Source: Symsagittifera roscoffensis
Lineage: Eukaryota; Xenacoelomorpha; Acoela; Convolutidae
DNA: 64,000 bases
Direction of reading: 5' to 3'
Assembly: GCF_963678635.1 (NCBI RefSeq)
Contig: NC_087065.1
Location: 66,493,374-66,557,373 of the forward strand
Shown here one piece after another: positions 34,240 through 45,350 of the stretch. The translations under genes and the position numbers were made by a program. The stretch's first letter is position 1, and the number at the start of each line of letters is the position of its first letter. Under the pieces are notes generated by a model, which saw nothing but the letters and a program-made list of their open reading frames with translations, did not search any database and was not told the DNA's origin.

Positions 34240-34690
34240 GAGTTGCATTCGGCAATTAGTGGTTTTCATTAAGTTCACTTTATAGGAATTGGGATTGAGT
34301 TAGGTTAGCTACTAGGGATTTTGTTTTACGTTTAATGTAGATATGTGATGTTTATGTGTAATGTTATTGTTAGGGTATGTTTTATGTGATGTCTATGTCA
34401 TAAAATACCTGGAACACTAGAGGTAGTGAAGGTGACAGCGCTCATTTGTGCTATCTTGACAAAGTTACGGATGGACGATCCACCTTGGTGCTAGTTTTTA
34501 AATCAAGTACAAAGGAGAAATTCAATGGATCGTTTTTAAAAGATGTGAATGATGTTTTACCCTGGAAATGGGACGGCATGAAAAGATGGTTTTAAATCGT
34601 GACATGCTTTTTAGATCTTGATTGATCAAACTTTGTTTGTTGAATCTAACAAACCAGAAGGAACTCGACGACGAAAGTCAACACGATAGG
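34240..34690. other. Spacer between pol extension and 3' ORF
   Basis: TG- and AT-rich non-coding sequence; the run near 34325-34395 repeats a TTTATGTGATGTTTATG-like motif. Nothing else supported. Confidence 0.5.
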
Positions 34691-34707
34691 TTGATACGAA
34701 TGAATTA

Positions 34708-35531
34708 ATGGAATTCCTCTCAGCAAGTCTAGGAGCGACTCTAGACGAGATCTATCAGCGGCTGATTGATTGTGACTTTACACGAGAACACGCGGGAATC
34801 TGGTGTTAGTGTGGGACGTGGAGGAGTTGTACTCCACGGGGTTGCCCGATCAAAATCAACGAGTGCTAATAGTGGTGGTAGTGCCATGCTGGCGGTGAGA
34901 TGGTTGGAGGCCAACGCGGGCACAAGTGAGCAGGAGACGGCCGTGCCGACACCTGAGCAGCTAAGCAACTTAAAGATCAACCGAAACCTAGATCTTTTCA
35001 GAACCACCTGAGAAGGTTCTGAGAATAACCAAAGCCATTGAAAGAATATGTTCATGGCAACTGTTGATGCCTTGGTTCCATGCAGTGATGACATCATGGA
35101 TGTATGAACGCGCGAAGCGTCATATGTCTAGGAACACGGAAGCCTATCGGTCCTTCCAGCTAGATATAGGACCAGGAGCCTATAAAAGAGCATTCTTAAC
35201 GCACAAAAACGCTGTTACCACGGCGGTGAAGCGAGTAGCTGGGGCGCCTTGTGTGACTGAAGCTGAAAAGAGAGAGGTCTTATGAGCCGACCTAGAACGG
35301 AATGTGAGCCTTTGTCTTCACAACAGCTTTTGCAGGAGCCGGGAACAAAAGGTGAATGTAGACTTGCTACCTTGTTGTAAACCGAGGCTGTTAGAACAGG
35401 TGAGTTGGGGGACGGCCCGCAACTCCATGGACATGTTGGAGAAAGTTCTGGAAGACAGTGAAACTGAAGAGCAAGAACAAGAAGCAAAGGAAGGAGGAAG
35501 ATGGAACGAGGAAGAAAAAGTGAAGACGTAA
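34708..35531 (+). pseudogene. Extra 3' ORF of the Gypsy element, unrecognised
   Basis: ATG at 34708 opens 34 codons to a TAG (34807-34809); a +1-shifted frame (34766-35011) and then a third frame from about 35006 to 35531 carry on. The last is a single frame with one TGA at 35283. The peptide is globular and basic in the middle (W-M-Y-E-R-A-K-R-H-M-S), ends in an acidic Glu-rich tail, and has no membrane segment, zinc knuckle or enzyme motif that I can see. Length would be about 270 residues. Its position downstream of pol is that of an env or accessory gene, but it does not look like an envelope protein. Confidence 0.5.
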
Positions 35532-36291
35532 ATAAGAGATGGAGAGAGAAGGAGAAAACTTGATTGTCTTTGTGCTTTAAAACTGATACCAATCAACTAA
35601 GATTGATCATCGAAACTTTTAAATTTTTGTTTTGTAAGGGCTGGATTAAAAGCAGACCTTAATGTTTTTAGAAACAGTTGAGAATTGTTTAATTGTTGCA
35701 ATTGTGAAATGACAACGAAAATTTTAGTTGTGCTACTTATGTATATATATAGAACATAGGTGAGTATATTTACCTATTTAAACACGACTGATGTTTTTAA
35801 CCTGTGTAAGACACGTGTTCACTGAGTGGCGATCTGGTAAGTTTGGGTAAGATCGCTCGAAGAGGGTGAGTACCTCAATAAATTTCCTAGCCACAGAGTG
35901 TCTTAGTTTTAATATCGAAGAGGACCGCATAAATAACTGATTATACTTGATGAGTGACATTAAATTAATTTTAACGGGTGCGTGGCCGTGCCACGTTTCA
36001 ATTTTTTAATCAGCAAGAGCGAAAAAAAATTTATGGCGAGATGACGTAAGTAGTCAGAAAAAATTTTTTATGTAGGACACTCCACATAATGCAAATTTTG
36101 TGAAAATGTTGAAAAGGCAGTGAGATGCAGTATGATGCCATTTGTGACACGTAGTGAGTTGAGGTGGAGTAGATAAATTTCATTTTCTAATGCGATTTGT
36201 AAGGTTGATTATAGAGAACTGGAACACTACTTGACGATAACCCGGTGTTATGCGATCAAAAGGGACATTGATGGAAACTCTCCGGGGAGTA
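35532..36291. other. 3' untranslated region of the Gypsy element
   Basis: No coding frames of note. A convincing polypurine tract directly before the LTR is absent; the bases before it are CTCCGGGGAGTA. Confidence 0.45.
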
Positions 36292-38087
36292 TGTGCCATT
36301 CTGCCAGACTGGCACAGCGCAACCTTCCGGCGAAACACGAGAAAACGATTAAAGGCCTTAACGACGAAAAAATGCTGTGAAGGAGGGTAGAAACATTCTA
36401 GAAATCTCAATTTTAAAAATATCGATTGTCAAACGGGTATTTCTCAGAAATACAAAAAACGGCCATTTTGACTGAAAAAAGGTAAAAAAGTCAGAACAAC
36501 AGCAAATATAGTGAAAAACAGTCGCACGAGAACGATAAAAAAACGAATCCTCTTATCGTGAAGATCACGCACGATAAGACACTTAGCGGAAGAAACCAGT
36601 GGGAAAGGAGGCTTCGGTGAGGAAGTAGTGGAGAGCAGTACTCTCCCGTGCCACGAATTGAGAGTAATAACGACGTTGTTACAACGAAAAACACGGAAGC
36701 GGAGGCTCGGCCCCCCAGAGACTGTTATATGGTGAAAGACTATATTAAACTGATTTTTTAGCTACTCTGATGCAATAAAACTTTGAATTAACACCGGTAT
36801 TGTTTGATATTTCAGAATATGAGTAGCTAGAAAGAGGAAAGGTTCAATCCATCTCCAATGGATTTAATTTAGAACTGTCACTAAAAACTTAACAAAATAG
36901 GACACTCGAGCCGTGTTTTTACATAGCAATCACGTAGTCTGAGGATCCGAGACCCAGCTATGTGGTTGTGTTCGCATGTAGACGAAAGCTGATCAAAAGT
37001 CGTTTGACTGATGGCCTAAAAACAGTAACTTTTTACATAGCCCTAAACAGACCAGAAAGTCAACTGGCAAGGTCGAGACGGTGAAAAACGAATAGAATTA
37101 AGGTAACTGACGCCTCCAGGCGTATGCCCGAGTTAGATGCCTTAGTGACCTTTGTTGTACTATGGGGAAGGTACGTACCCTCCGCCTAGTACTATTTAGC
37201 TTTTTAACTTAGTTAAGACCGAAAATTCCGGGGGCCGAAGGGTTAGTACCAAAACAAAAAAGTACCAAAAAACAGTAAAAAAACCAAAAAGACCAAAAAC
37301 AATCACATACATAAAGTGACAGTTTATATGTTATTTCCGGACGAGATGTAATCTGACCTTCCTATTTGTTGTTGTTTCAGATTGATTTATATCATTCCTG
37401 ATAGAAAGATTGTGTGTTTTGGTGACGGGTTGGGTACCCTCCCGTGAGTGTTATTTGAGTATTTAAGCATGTTAATGGTGATTTTGCCGGCGAACGGAGG
37501 GTAGAGTGGCGAGCTGACCGACGTGTTCCAGATTCAACATGGGCATCAGGGACAACATCCACAACGACTGGCACGATTGGCGCGGTCCGATTGTACCCTC
37601 CATCAATCACAATTTTCCGAGTATTGACTCGGGTATTTTGGAGCAAAGGAGGGTATAATAATATTCATTAACGACTACTTATAGATTATTATCCTTATTA
37701 TATATTACTTATCTCCTATTTAGACCCGAGAAACACCCAATTTTGTCGAAAATTGCTGATTTTCGACCAAAATGCAGGCCCCCAAATTTTTGAATATACG
37801 AGCTTTTCCGAACAGCAAAAAGCTTTTATGTGGGGAGTTGCTATGTAGTTCGATCCACCTGACTAAAGAAACCGCGTGAAAAAGGACTCAGTGGAAATTA
37901 GAAAAAATAAAGTTTTTTGATCAAAATTTTGATAATTTTCCGAATTTTGTCAATTTGTTTTGGGGATCGAGTTTTTGAGTTTTTAGAGTTGGAACAAAAA
38001 AAATTTTGCGTTAGGAGCGTGCTAGCATAACGTGCTCGGTTACAAGAGAAATTTTTGAGTTACCATCCAATAAGTTCTGTGGATAGA
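36292..38087 (+). mobile_element. 3' LTR of the Gypsy element
   Basis: Matches the 5' LTR from TGTGCCATTCTGCC at 36292 to TGTGGATAGA at 38087. The 5-base flanks of the two LTR ends (AAAAT and TATTT) do not match, so either the right end is truncated or the LTR boundary is misread. Confidence 0.75.
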
Positions 38088-38199
38088 TATTTTTATATAT
38101 GTGATAGCTTTAAAACGATTTCTTTGAATTCTTAGAAGGTTCCCAGCAAGTTCAATCTCAATCACTTAAAAACTACCTGCATAAGCTACCTGTTAAATC

Positions 38200-38640
38200 C
38201 TAACGTTTGATCTCATTTGCTGTCAAACACTCAGCTTCAATATTTGAGATTGATGGAATTGGCGTTATGTTGTGCCTTGTGTTTCTAAACACTCTCAACC
38301 AAATGACTGCAAATAATGAATTTATTTCACGTTTATTCCATTTTATTACAGTAGTTGGGATTCCATCAATCCCAAATACTGACCACTATTTGAGATCGAT
38401 AAAATCCCAATTACTGACATAAGTTGGCGTTACGCTATGCGTTGTGTTTCTAAACACTCTCAATCCAATGACTCCATATTTTGAATTTGTTCTATATTTC
38501 TTCCATAACATTTCAGTATTTGGGATTCCATCAGCCCCAAATTCTGACCAAAATTTGGGATCGATGGAATCCCAAATACTTACATAAATCGGCGGCATGC
38601 TCTGCGTTGTGTGCTGTGCGATATGTTGTGCCCAACTAAT
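38200..38640. repeat. Tandem repeat of ~190 bp (2.3 copies)
   Basis: Units start near 38200, 38390 and 38580. Shared blocks are GCGTTRTGTTGTGCCTTGTG-like, TGTGTTTCTAAACACTCTCAA (the core of 20 bases) and TTGGGATTCCATCA with its complement, so each unit can also fold on itself. Confidence 0.75.
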
Positions 38641-38697
38641 AAAGGATGACATCCAGCGACTTAGTTAACCAAAGTTTCAAGATTTTTTATAATAAAA

Positions 38698-39350
38698 ACA
38701 TGCATATAATAAGAACTTAAAAGAAAAACACAAAAATACAAATCCTAAGGGAGAGGTTGTCCTCACATAAAGCAAAATCCTAGGAAAGAGGTCCTTAGTA
38801 GTAGATGTTGAGGCTAAAGTGGGGGGAAGGTGGGAGACCCCCATGTATTAAGATAGGGAAAAGAACACTCGGTCTTCAAGCTATGTATTAAGATTGAGTA
38901 TAGAGTCTACACTGTATTAGGATAGGGAAAACAAATGGTAAGGTTTCATGGTTTGTGTGATGCTAAGATAATGGTAAGAAAAACGGTGTTTTTCTGGTCT
39001 TGGTGTGTAAATGTTTAATTTTTTCGCAAAACTCTTGGCACGCGTTATCTAATTGTTAAAAATTACTGGTTAATTTTGTGTATGTTGTGGAATTAAGGTT
39101 ATGTTCTTAGTTTCTTTGGTATATGGTAAGTCAATGATAAGCATTTTTGTGCAAAAACTTGGAAATTTTATCAAAAAAAATTGAAAAATTTTTCAAAACA
39201 TTTCAAATTACGATAATATTTCTTATATTTGATTCAATATCAATTTTAAGATACTTTTTTTTCTATCTATCTGAATCTATCCTGAAACCTACTAAAAATT
39301 CGAAAAAAGTCAATTTTTTTAAGAAAAAAAATTTAAATTACAAAGAAAGT
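38698..39350 (+). repeat. Left terminal inverted repeat
   Basis: Begins ACATGCATATAATAAG. The first ~150 bases are nearly identical to the inverted right end; from about 38860 onward indels and substitutions accumulate, but matching blocks (GCTAAGATAA, CGCAAAA, GTTATCTAA, CCTACT) continue to about 39350. Confidence 0.9.
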
Positions 39351-39477
39351 ATATAAATCACTGCATCGTATTTGAAATCTACCAAATTTTTATAACAAAA
39401 CACTAACAAAATACTGCCTCGTACAATTTTTTAAACATTGCATCACTTGTTATAACTTTATTACTTTGCATCAGTTC

Positions 39478-42400
39478 TTATAAGTTCACAGGTTTTGTAT
39501 GAATTCCATCATCTTGATATTGTCTTTTTGAATAAAAAAATCTAAGTCCTTTCTTTGTCTGTTCATATGTGGCCAACATATGATTTATAGTTCTGAATCC
39601 TCTATTAAGGTTAGATTAACTGCTTCATCTAGCACTCTCCTGTACTTAGCCATGGGTTCATCTCCAGAGTCTTCTAGAACTCGTTTGTTCAAACCTTTAC
39701 TGCTGAATTTGAACTTGTGTGACTTGTTGTCATAGCAAGAATAAGTTTTGCTACACAAATAGAGCATTTCTGTGAAAAGTCCCTGAAAGTCCCGGCTCCC
39801 GCTTATTATGCTTTTCATAGATACTGCAACACATTCGAGGGAATAAATTAAATAAGATTTTGCATCTGCTTTGAAAGAGTCTCTGCAATCATTTTTCCTC
39901 ATTTTTTCCCAAATGTCTCTTTTTTTCTGATTGGATACTTTCATATAATATTTCTTCAGCAAGTGCCAAGTGAAGTGAGTATGTATCCATCTCCAACTCT
40001 TCAAATTTATTTACGTCCCAGAACTTGTCAAAGAAGTTATAGTAGAGTTCCAACATTCTCAGTTTCGCATACTGCAGTATGAAAAAGCCAACAATGATGG
40101 GTTCTCTATGTTCAATGGCTCGTTTATTGCTTTATGTGTTTTTTCATCGTTTAGGTATTTTGTGATTGTATGTCTGGATCTATCCATCAACTGATATCCA
40201 TACGAGGAATTAACCAAAAGTTTCATTGTTTCTGCTACAACTCCTGATAGAGGGTTTAAAACGATAAATTTTGGTGCACTGCAATCCAGGCTCTAAAAAA
40301 AATTGAACAGAGGAGTTATAACTGTTCCATCCTCCAGCTTGAAACTAGATATCAGCATTCTCTGAAGATTTTTTAACATTTCGTACTCGATTGCATAGTT
40401 TTTCATTTGATCGCCAATATAATTTCTTCCAACCTCAGTATTTTTGAAAAAGGGAGGAAAACTCGCAAATTTTGTTTTTAGTTTATCTGGAATAACTGAA
40501 AGACATCACCATTTTCTCAAAATTGCAAGTTCAATTATGTCTCGCCTTGAGTTTTTGCATATCAGTGTCAAACTCCCATCTCGTGTACAGTCCTGTTTGC
40601 ATATCTTGACACATTAAGAAAGGGTAAAGCTGGCCTGCATCAATTCCAACGATTGATTTACAAATATTTGATGATTTTCCGATGAATTTTGCATCAACTA
40701 CAGCTTTTCGAATGAATACATTGAAAGGTCCACCAGTCATGTCTTCTCAAAATTTTTCCCACAAATCTTTATCACTTTCGCAAAATGGATGAATTTTGTA
40801 ATTTGTAGATTTGTGTAGACATATGTTTGATGGATTTGGAAATATGCATCCAAATTTCAACATATCTATCCCCTTGTTATGATAAAACTGAATCACTTTT
40901 TGCAATGCCTTCAGGGTTGGAACTACATCCTTGTTGTTGTACCACTTCAAAAAGACTACGAACACTGTCATTCCGTTTTTCTTCCAAGTGTCTTGTAATT
41001 AATTGTAATTATCCAATCCAGATAAAGGAACAGCCTTAAATTGAAGCTTTTCCAGTGCTTGTTGTTCTTCAAGCCCACTCTTTCTCAGCTTCTTATAATC
41101 AATGAAGTCTGTGTCTAGAAGATTATTGTTTCTAAGTTTACTGAAAAATGCTCCATACGGAAGCAATTTGGAAAAGTCAAGTTTGTCTGGGTTATCAAAC
41201 CAGTCAATGGAAAAGAATCCTTTCGTTTCGCTAGCTTTATAGGCTCTGAGAAAGGAGTCCAGAGTAGTTGCCCCACCCAGAAACTTCATTATGTTGAGAA
41301 ATTGTACATCTCCAAACTTGAAAGAAATGAAATCGTTCGCTTTTTTGATGACTGATGTTTCTTGTTCCTTATCGCAAATCAAATAAGGGACTATGTAGGA
41401 CTTGATTAAATTCAAATCATATCTACCGCTGTTGAATCCGAAAACAGGCAAAGTATTTATATATCTCTATCCAGATGTTGTTTCAGATCAATGAGTTGAT
41501 TTTTCTGAATTCGCAAGAATTGTGTTGACATATCAGCTTCTTCCGAGTCTTCAATGCATTCATCTTCGTATTCGATTTTTTTGCTTGAATATTTTTTACC
41601 TCGCTCGTTTAGCTGATCAAAAATCTTTATCATTCTTTCAATGATAGCTACTTCAATATATTGAAATTTCGTTCTCATCTCCAGCTTATTGTTTTCAGCT
41701 AACAGCTCGAGGTTGCTTACAAAATCAATTATCAAGATCTGTGGATCCTTGTTGTACAAAAAGATGGGTTCATCTATCAGATTTGAGGATATAGAGACAG
41801 AAATGGGAACATCCAGGTTTTAGTTTGTGTTTTTATTAGTTCCTCTGTAGGAACACAAATCGACTCAAAATCTAAAATTGCTAGATTGTTGAAGAGCTTG
41901 TTGTCTTCAGAAACTGGAAAATTGAATCCTTCTTTTCAAACAATGTATCACGCAGCTTATACACGTTCTTTGATTAAATTTGTCTCACTTGGTCCTTGCA
42001 TCTCAGGAGATGCTGGTTGAAGTGGTCTGATTTGTGAAAAAGGTGTCACAGCTAGGGCATCGAAAGCACTTGAAGAAACTGTGTACATCATTGTTAAATC
42101 TCAGTAACTTAACTGTTTTATCAAATTTTTCGATACTTCGTCGAGCTAGTTCTCCTACCTAATCACCTTTTTGGATATCGAAATCGTACATAAAGATGTT
42201 TCTTTGCACAATTTCCTCGACAACAGGTAAGTCTTCTACACAAACTCCACGAAAATTTTTAGGATCATAACCTGATTTTGATATAAATTCCGTAAAGTAT
42301 CTGGAAGGGTGAGAGAGACCAATTTGTCCGTTCATGTAGATGGCCAATGCACGGAAAAGACATCAATGATCTCTGTTACGTTTCTTGTCTTTGTTAGATA

Positions 42401-43212
42401 AAAGACAGTTAACAGAATGGTTTTTCAGTAGAGGTTCGGGTAAGACAGAGTCCGGACAACCCATTTGAATGTTTTTCAGCAAAGCAGCAAAAATTGTCAC
42501 ATTTGTGATCAACTTAAATCGCCACTTTGTGTTTTGACGTTCTTGGATACATTGCTCCACAAGATCAAATTTTTCCACTTTTCCTTGGATTGTTATCAAG
42601 TCTGCTCTAGTACAGAGAAATTGAGATTTTTCAAACAATGTATTATTTTCATGGGCGTAGAAAAATCGATGTTCACCAGTCTCAAAATTTCGAAGAATAA
42701 ACTCCAGGGCAACGTTAATTTTGGCAGCAGAATCGAGCTTGTTGAAGATTTCTTCAGGTTTCTCGTTGATTTTTTTAGTATCTAACTTGGACATTTGGAA
42801 GTTGAATACCTTATGTCTCCCATTTTTCATCTCCGTATCCACCAGAAAATGTTGACAAGCGCTAAGTTCCTCCTTTAATTTTTCCCCATCTTCCTCTTCT
42901 TCCTCCACAATCTTGTTCAAGTCGGCCACCGTATCACTGGGTTTCCGTTGATTTGCTCCATATTCCTTTCTCCGATGTTGTTGCAGAGAGTAGTAACTTG
43001 GGAACTCTTGTTCATATGAAGGACAAACCGTCGAATGCTTCGAACTTGGTTGAGCATACTTCTTGGCCATACAATTATTCTTTTCTTGTTGGTTGTAAGT
43101 AAAATACTTACAATTGGGACATGAAATGACTCCTTTAAAACAATTTTTCCGGTGTCCAGCTGCGTTTTGGCGATTGTACATAATTCCACAATCTTCACAG
43201 TTGACTTTCTCT
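39478..43212 (-). pseudogene. Family-B DNA polymerase with zinc-finger and OTU-like N-terminus
   Basis: This would replicate the element. Reading leftward: zinc-finger pairs C-E-D-C (43188-43199), C-P-N-C and C-P-S-Y-E; a charged region; D-H-stop-C-L-F-R-A-L at 42342-42365, resembling the catalytic-Cys motif of OTU-type proteases; a third C-P-S-C finger; exonuclease motif L-D-F-E-S (~41861-41876); F-N-S-G-R-Y-D (41416-41433) as Exo II; polymerase motif A D-A-G-Q-L-Y-P (40621-40641); motif B K-L-L-V-N-S-S-Y-G (40198-40223); and D-T-Y-S at 39976-39987, where D-T-D-S is required. The C-terminus ends at a TAA at 39478. About 1,240 codons, with some ten stops or frameshifts, so dead; the lost motif C aspartate alone would abolish synthesis. 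An upstream exon may exist: an acceptor-like AATTAAAG precedes the first finger. The type matches the PolB of Polinton/adintovirus-like elements of invertebrates. Confidence 0.88.
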
Positions 43213-43415
43213 TTTCGGTTAAGAGCAGGCTTTAATTAAAATAAAATTTGGGACTTTAGAGGTGTTCCTAAGTTAAAAAATTGAAGTACCAGTTGAATGA
43301 AATTACTTACTTTTTTCTTTTTGTGAAATAATGAAATATAAAATTTGAAGTAAAGTTCAATTAACTGGCAAACAAAATTAAAAATGTGTCCCAATAAAAT
43401 AAGCGTGTTTTTACT

Positions 43416-43650
43416 AGTAATGAGGTCATCGCCTACGCAATTATTCTTTAATGGTATTGACGTCATTGTTTGAATAGAAGTGACGTCACCGCCTACGCAA
43501 TTTTCCTTTTATGGTAATGACGTCATTCTATAATTAGAAGTGAAGTCATCGCCCACGCAATTTTCCTTTTATGGCAATGACGTCATTCTATAAATAGAAG
43601 GGAGGTCAACAACAACGCAATTTTCCTTTTATGGTAATGTCCTCATCGCC
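43416..43650 (-). promoter_or_regulatory. 60-bp tandem repeat with four CRE (TGACGTCA) palindromes
   Basis: Four units of exactly 60 bases (GCCTACGCAATTTTCCTTTT-type core) lie 200-440 bases upstream of the polymerase. Perfect TGACGTCA sites start at 43458, 43481, 43518 and 43578; degenerate ones (TGAGGTCA, TGAAGTCA, TGTCCTCA) fill the equivalent places. TGACGTCA is the full cAMP-response element bound by CREB/ATF-type bZIP proteins. The place and spacing suggest an upstream activating array for the polymerase. Confidence 0.75.
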
Positions 43651-43693
43651 TTCGTTATTCCTTCGACAATTCTAGAATTTTCCAGATTAATTT

Positions 43694-43705
43694 TCAACCA
43701 ATCAG
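43694..43705 (-). promoter_or_regulatory. CCAAT box upstream of the polymerase
   Basis: CAACCAATCAGA on the plus strand matches the NF-Y consensus. Relative to the leftward polymerase it reads ATTGG, the same orientation as the arrays in front of the rightward genes. Confidence 0.5.
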
Positions 43706-43758
43706 AACTGAACAGATTCTAGACATAGCTTTGGATCAAACACAATCATTTTTGAAGA

Positions 43759-44333
43759 ATGTCAGTTGAAAAACATTTCAACCTACTCGAGGTACTCCAC
43801 ACGAAAAAAGAAAATATTCCGTGTGATTTCCTTATTGATGAAATAGATGTAGACTCTTAATTTTTTCATTTTTTTGGACGTTTGTGTTGTTCAAAATAGA
43901 GGTCTCCGACTAAATAAAATCTCTTTAGGGAAACCTACTCAGTGAAAAAATATCCTTTTGATCCACATATTGCGTATCGAAGCTATAAAGTTACTGCTGA
44001 GTTATACCTGACTAGAAAAGATTTTTTTTTTTTAGAAAACTTGAAGTTAAAAAAAAGTCGTACGATAATATTTTAAAGACTCCTTTTGTTCCCTACTCAA
44101 CTCCCGAATTTGTCAAAACTCTCCAGCAAAGTTCTTTATTCCTCCATTTCTTTGAAATTTTTCAAAGTTCAAAATCATGCATGATCAGGTTTGGAATCAG
44201 ATATCCAGAGATTTGCATTGAAAAATTCATCAACTTTGAGTTATCCTCTCAAACCTACATCAAAATCAAAGACATGACTATCATCTCAATAATCAGCAGT
44301 TTCTCATCGATTATTGTCCAAAAATTTGATTAA
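43759..44333 (+). pseudogene. Unrecognised rightward gene of the element (broken)
   Basis: ATG at 43759 opens 33 codons to a TAA at 43858. A second open piece begins near 43930 (K-K-Y-P-F-D-P-H-I-A-Y-R-S-Y-K-V) and is thrown out of frame by a run of twelve T at 44022-44033. A third runs 44034-44333 for 99 codons without a stop (I-R-F-G-I-R-Y-P-E-I-C-I-E-K-F in its middle) and ends in TGA-TTAA. The parts may be exons of one small protein or pieces of a decayed one. Divergent from the polymerase and sharing its upstream region. No family recognised. Confidence 0.45.
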
Positions 44334-44510
44334 TTTGCTGATAAGAATTGCAAAGATGCTATTTCATTAATTTTTCTTTCTTTCGTTACTTATATTGACA
44401 ATATTTCTTATTTTTACAGCAAACAACTTTTGGTCATTTGTTTTTGCAATTGCTTTTGTGTATGTTTTTACTTATTTGGAAGATTCAAATCCTTAAAAGG
44501 TAAAATTTTG

Positions 44511-44692
44511 TCTGATTGGTTACGACAACTAGAACAAAAATGAACATTTTTGTGATTGGAAACGACAATGCTCAAAATGGAGCTTTGTTTCCGATTGGAT
44601 ACGACTTTTCTATAAAAATTCCACAAAATGAAACCGAAATCTGATTGGAAACGACTACAATCCAAATAAGGAAAATCCATTCTGATTGGATA
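44511..44692 (+). promoter_or_regulatory. Array of five CCAAT boxes (ATTGG orientation)
   Basis: ATTGG cores start at 44515, 44555, 44594, 44644 and 44685 (spacing 40, 39, 50, 41), mostly within a longer unit CTGATTGGAWACGAC. They lie 200-370 bases before the ATG of the 44887 ORF. CCAATCAG is the optimal NF-Y site. Confidence 0.65.
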
Positions 44693-44886
44693 AACCCACA
44701 CATTCGAATTGAAGGTACCCCTCTCTATTAACTAAAATCATTTTATTTTCAACCTAACTACCGTCAAATACCTTTTCTCTCAGCTCTAAATATTTTAATT
44801 TCAAGTTAACCACCATCAAATACTTCTCTCGCAACTTTAAATTTTTTCTCTGATCTTCTCAGTTCTCAGTGCAAAACAACAACCTT

Positions 44887-45345
44887 ATGTTCTCGGTAGA
44901 ATTTTCGGCTGAATTAGTACAAATCCGAGTGAGAGAAACAGTTTGTGGAGTTTTTCTGGCACGAATGGACATCCCAATCCAAGTCTGGCACATGGTGGAG
45001 TTGAAGCGCAGGCATTTCAAGGAACAGCAAGTAACGCAAGTACCCATGATAGAGAACCAACTTGGAGAAATTCAAATGATGGAGGAAGTGGCTGAGCATG
45101 TGGGAATGAACTACCCCGAAACTCCTGATTCTAGATATGTGGCTGAACCATTCGACGATTTCCTCTTTCCTTGGGAAGAAGGATTTGTGGAAAACCCAAT
45201 TACCATCGAAGAGGATGAGGGGTTCTCTGAACCAAGAAGTCCAGTCAGCGAACCACCAGTGATGGAGGCAATACCAGCTTTGCGCTCTACTGAGAACTTG
45301 CAAAATTTTGAGAACTCAGCTGCTCGACAGCTCTTTGATTTGTAA
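44887..45345 (+). CDS. Intact acidic ORF of the 14.8-kb element, unrecognised
   Basis: About 152 codons from ATG 44887 with no breaks, the best-preserved frame of the element. An in-frame GTG at 44869 is less likely as a start. Residues 1-50 are mixed, with W-H-M-V-E-L-K-R-R-H-F as a basic helix; residues 70-125 are strongly acidic and rich in Pro, Phe and Trp (D-D-F-L-F-P-W-E-E-G-F), as in many activation domains. No signal peptide, membrane segment, zinc finger or L-x-C-x-E is present. It lies behind a CCAAT array and its stop codon overlaps an AATAAA signal. I infer an early or regulatory protein but cannot name it. Confidence 0.6.
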   Translation: MFSVEFSAELVQIRVRETVCGVFLARMDIPIQVWHMVELKRRHFKEQQVTQVPMIENQLGEIQMMEEVAEHVGMNYPETPDSRYVAEPFDDFLFPWEEGFVENPITIEEDEGFSEPRSPVSEPPVMEAIPALRSTENLQNFENSAARQLFDL

Positions 45346-45350
45346 ATAAA
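45345..45350 (+). terminator. AATAAA polyadenylation signal overlapping the stop codon
   Basis: The stop is TAA at 45343-45345, and AATAAA begins on its last base, a compact arrangement seen in small viral genomes. Confidence 0.5.

Noticed and set aside
38698-39350. TIRs of the 14.8-kb element interpreted as LTRs
   Set aside because: The copies at 38698 and 52870 are inverted, not direct, and the content is a DNA polymerase rather than reverse transcriptase.
44859-45303. Minus-strand frames opposite the 44887 ORF
   Set aside because: They are shadows of the intact plus-strand ORF, which has a promoter array and a polyadenylation signal.
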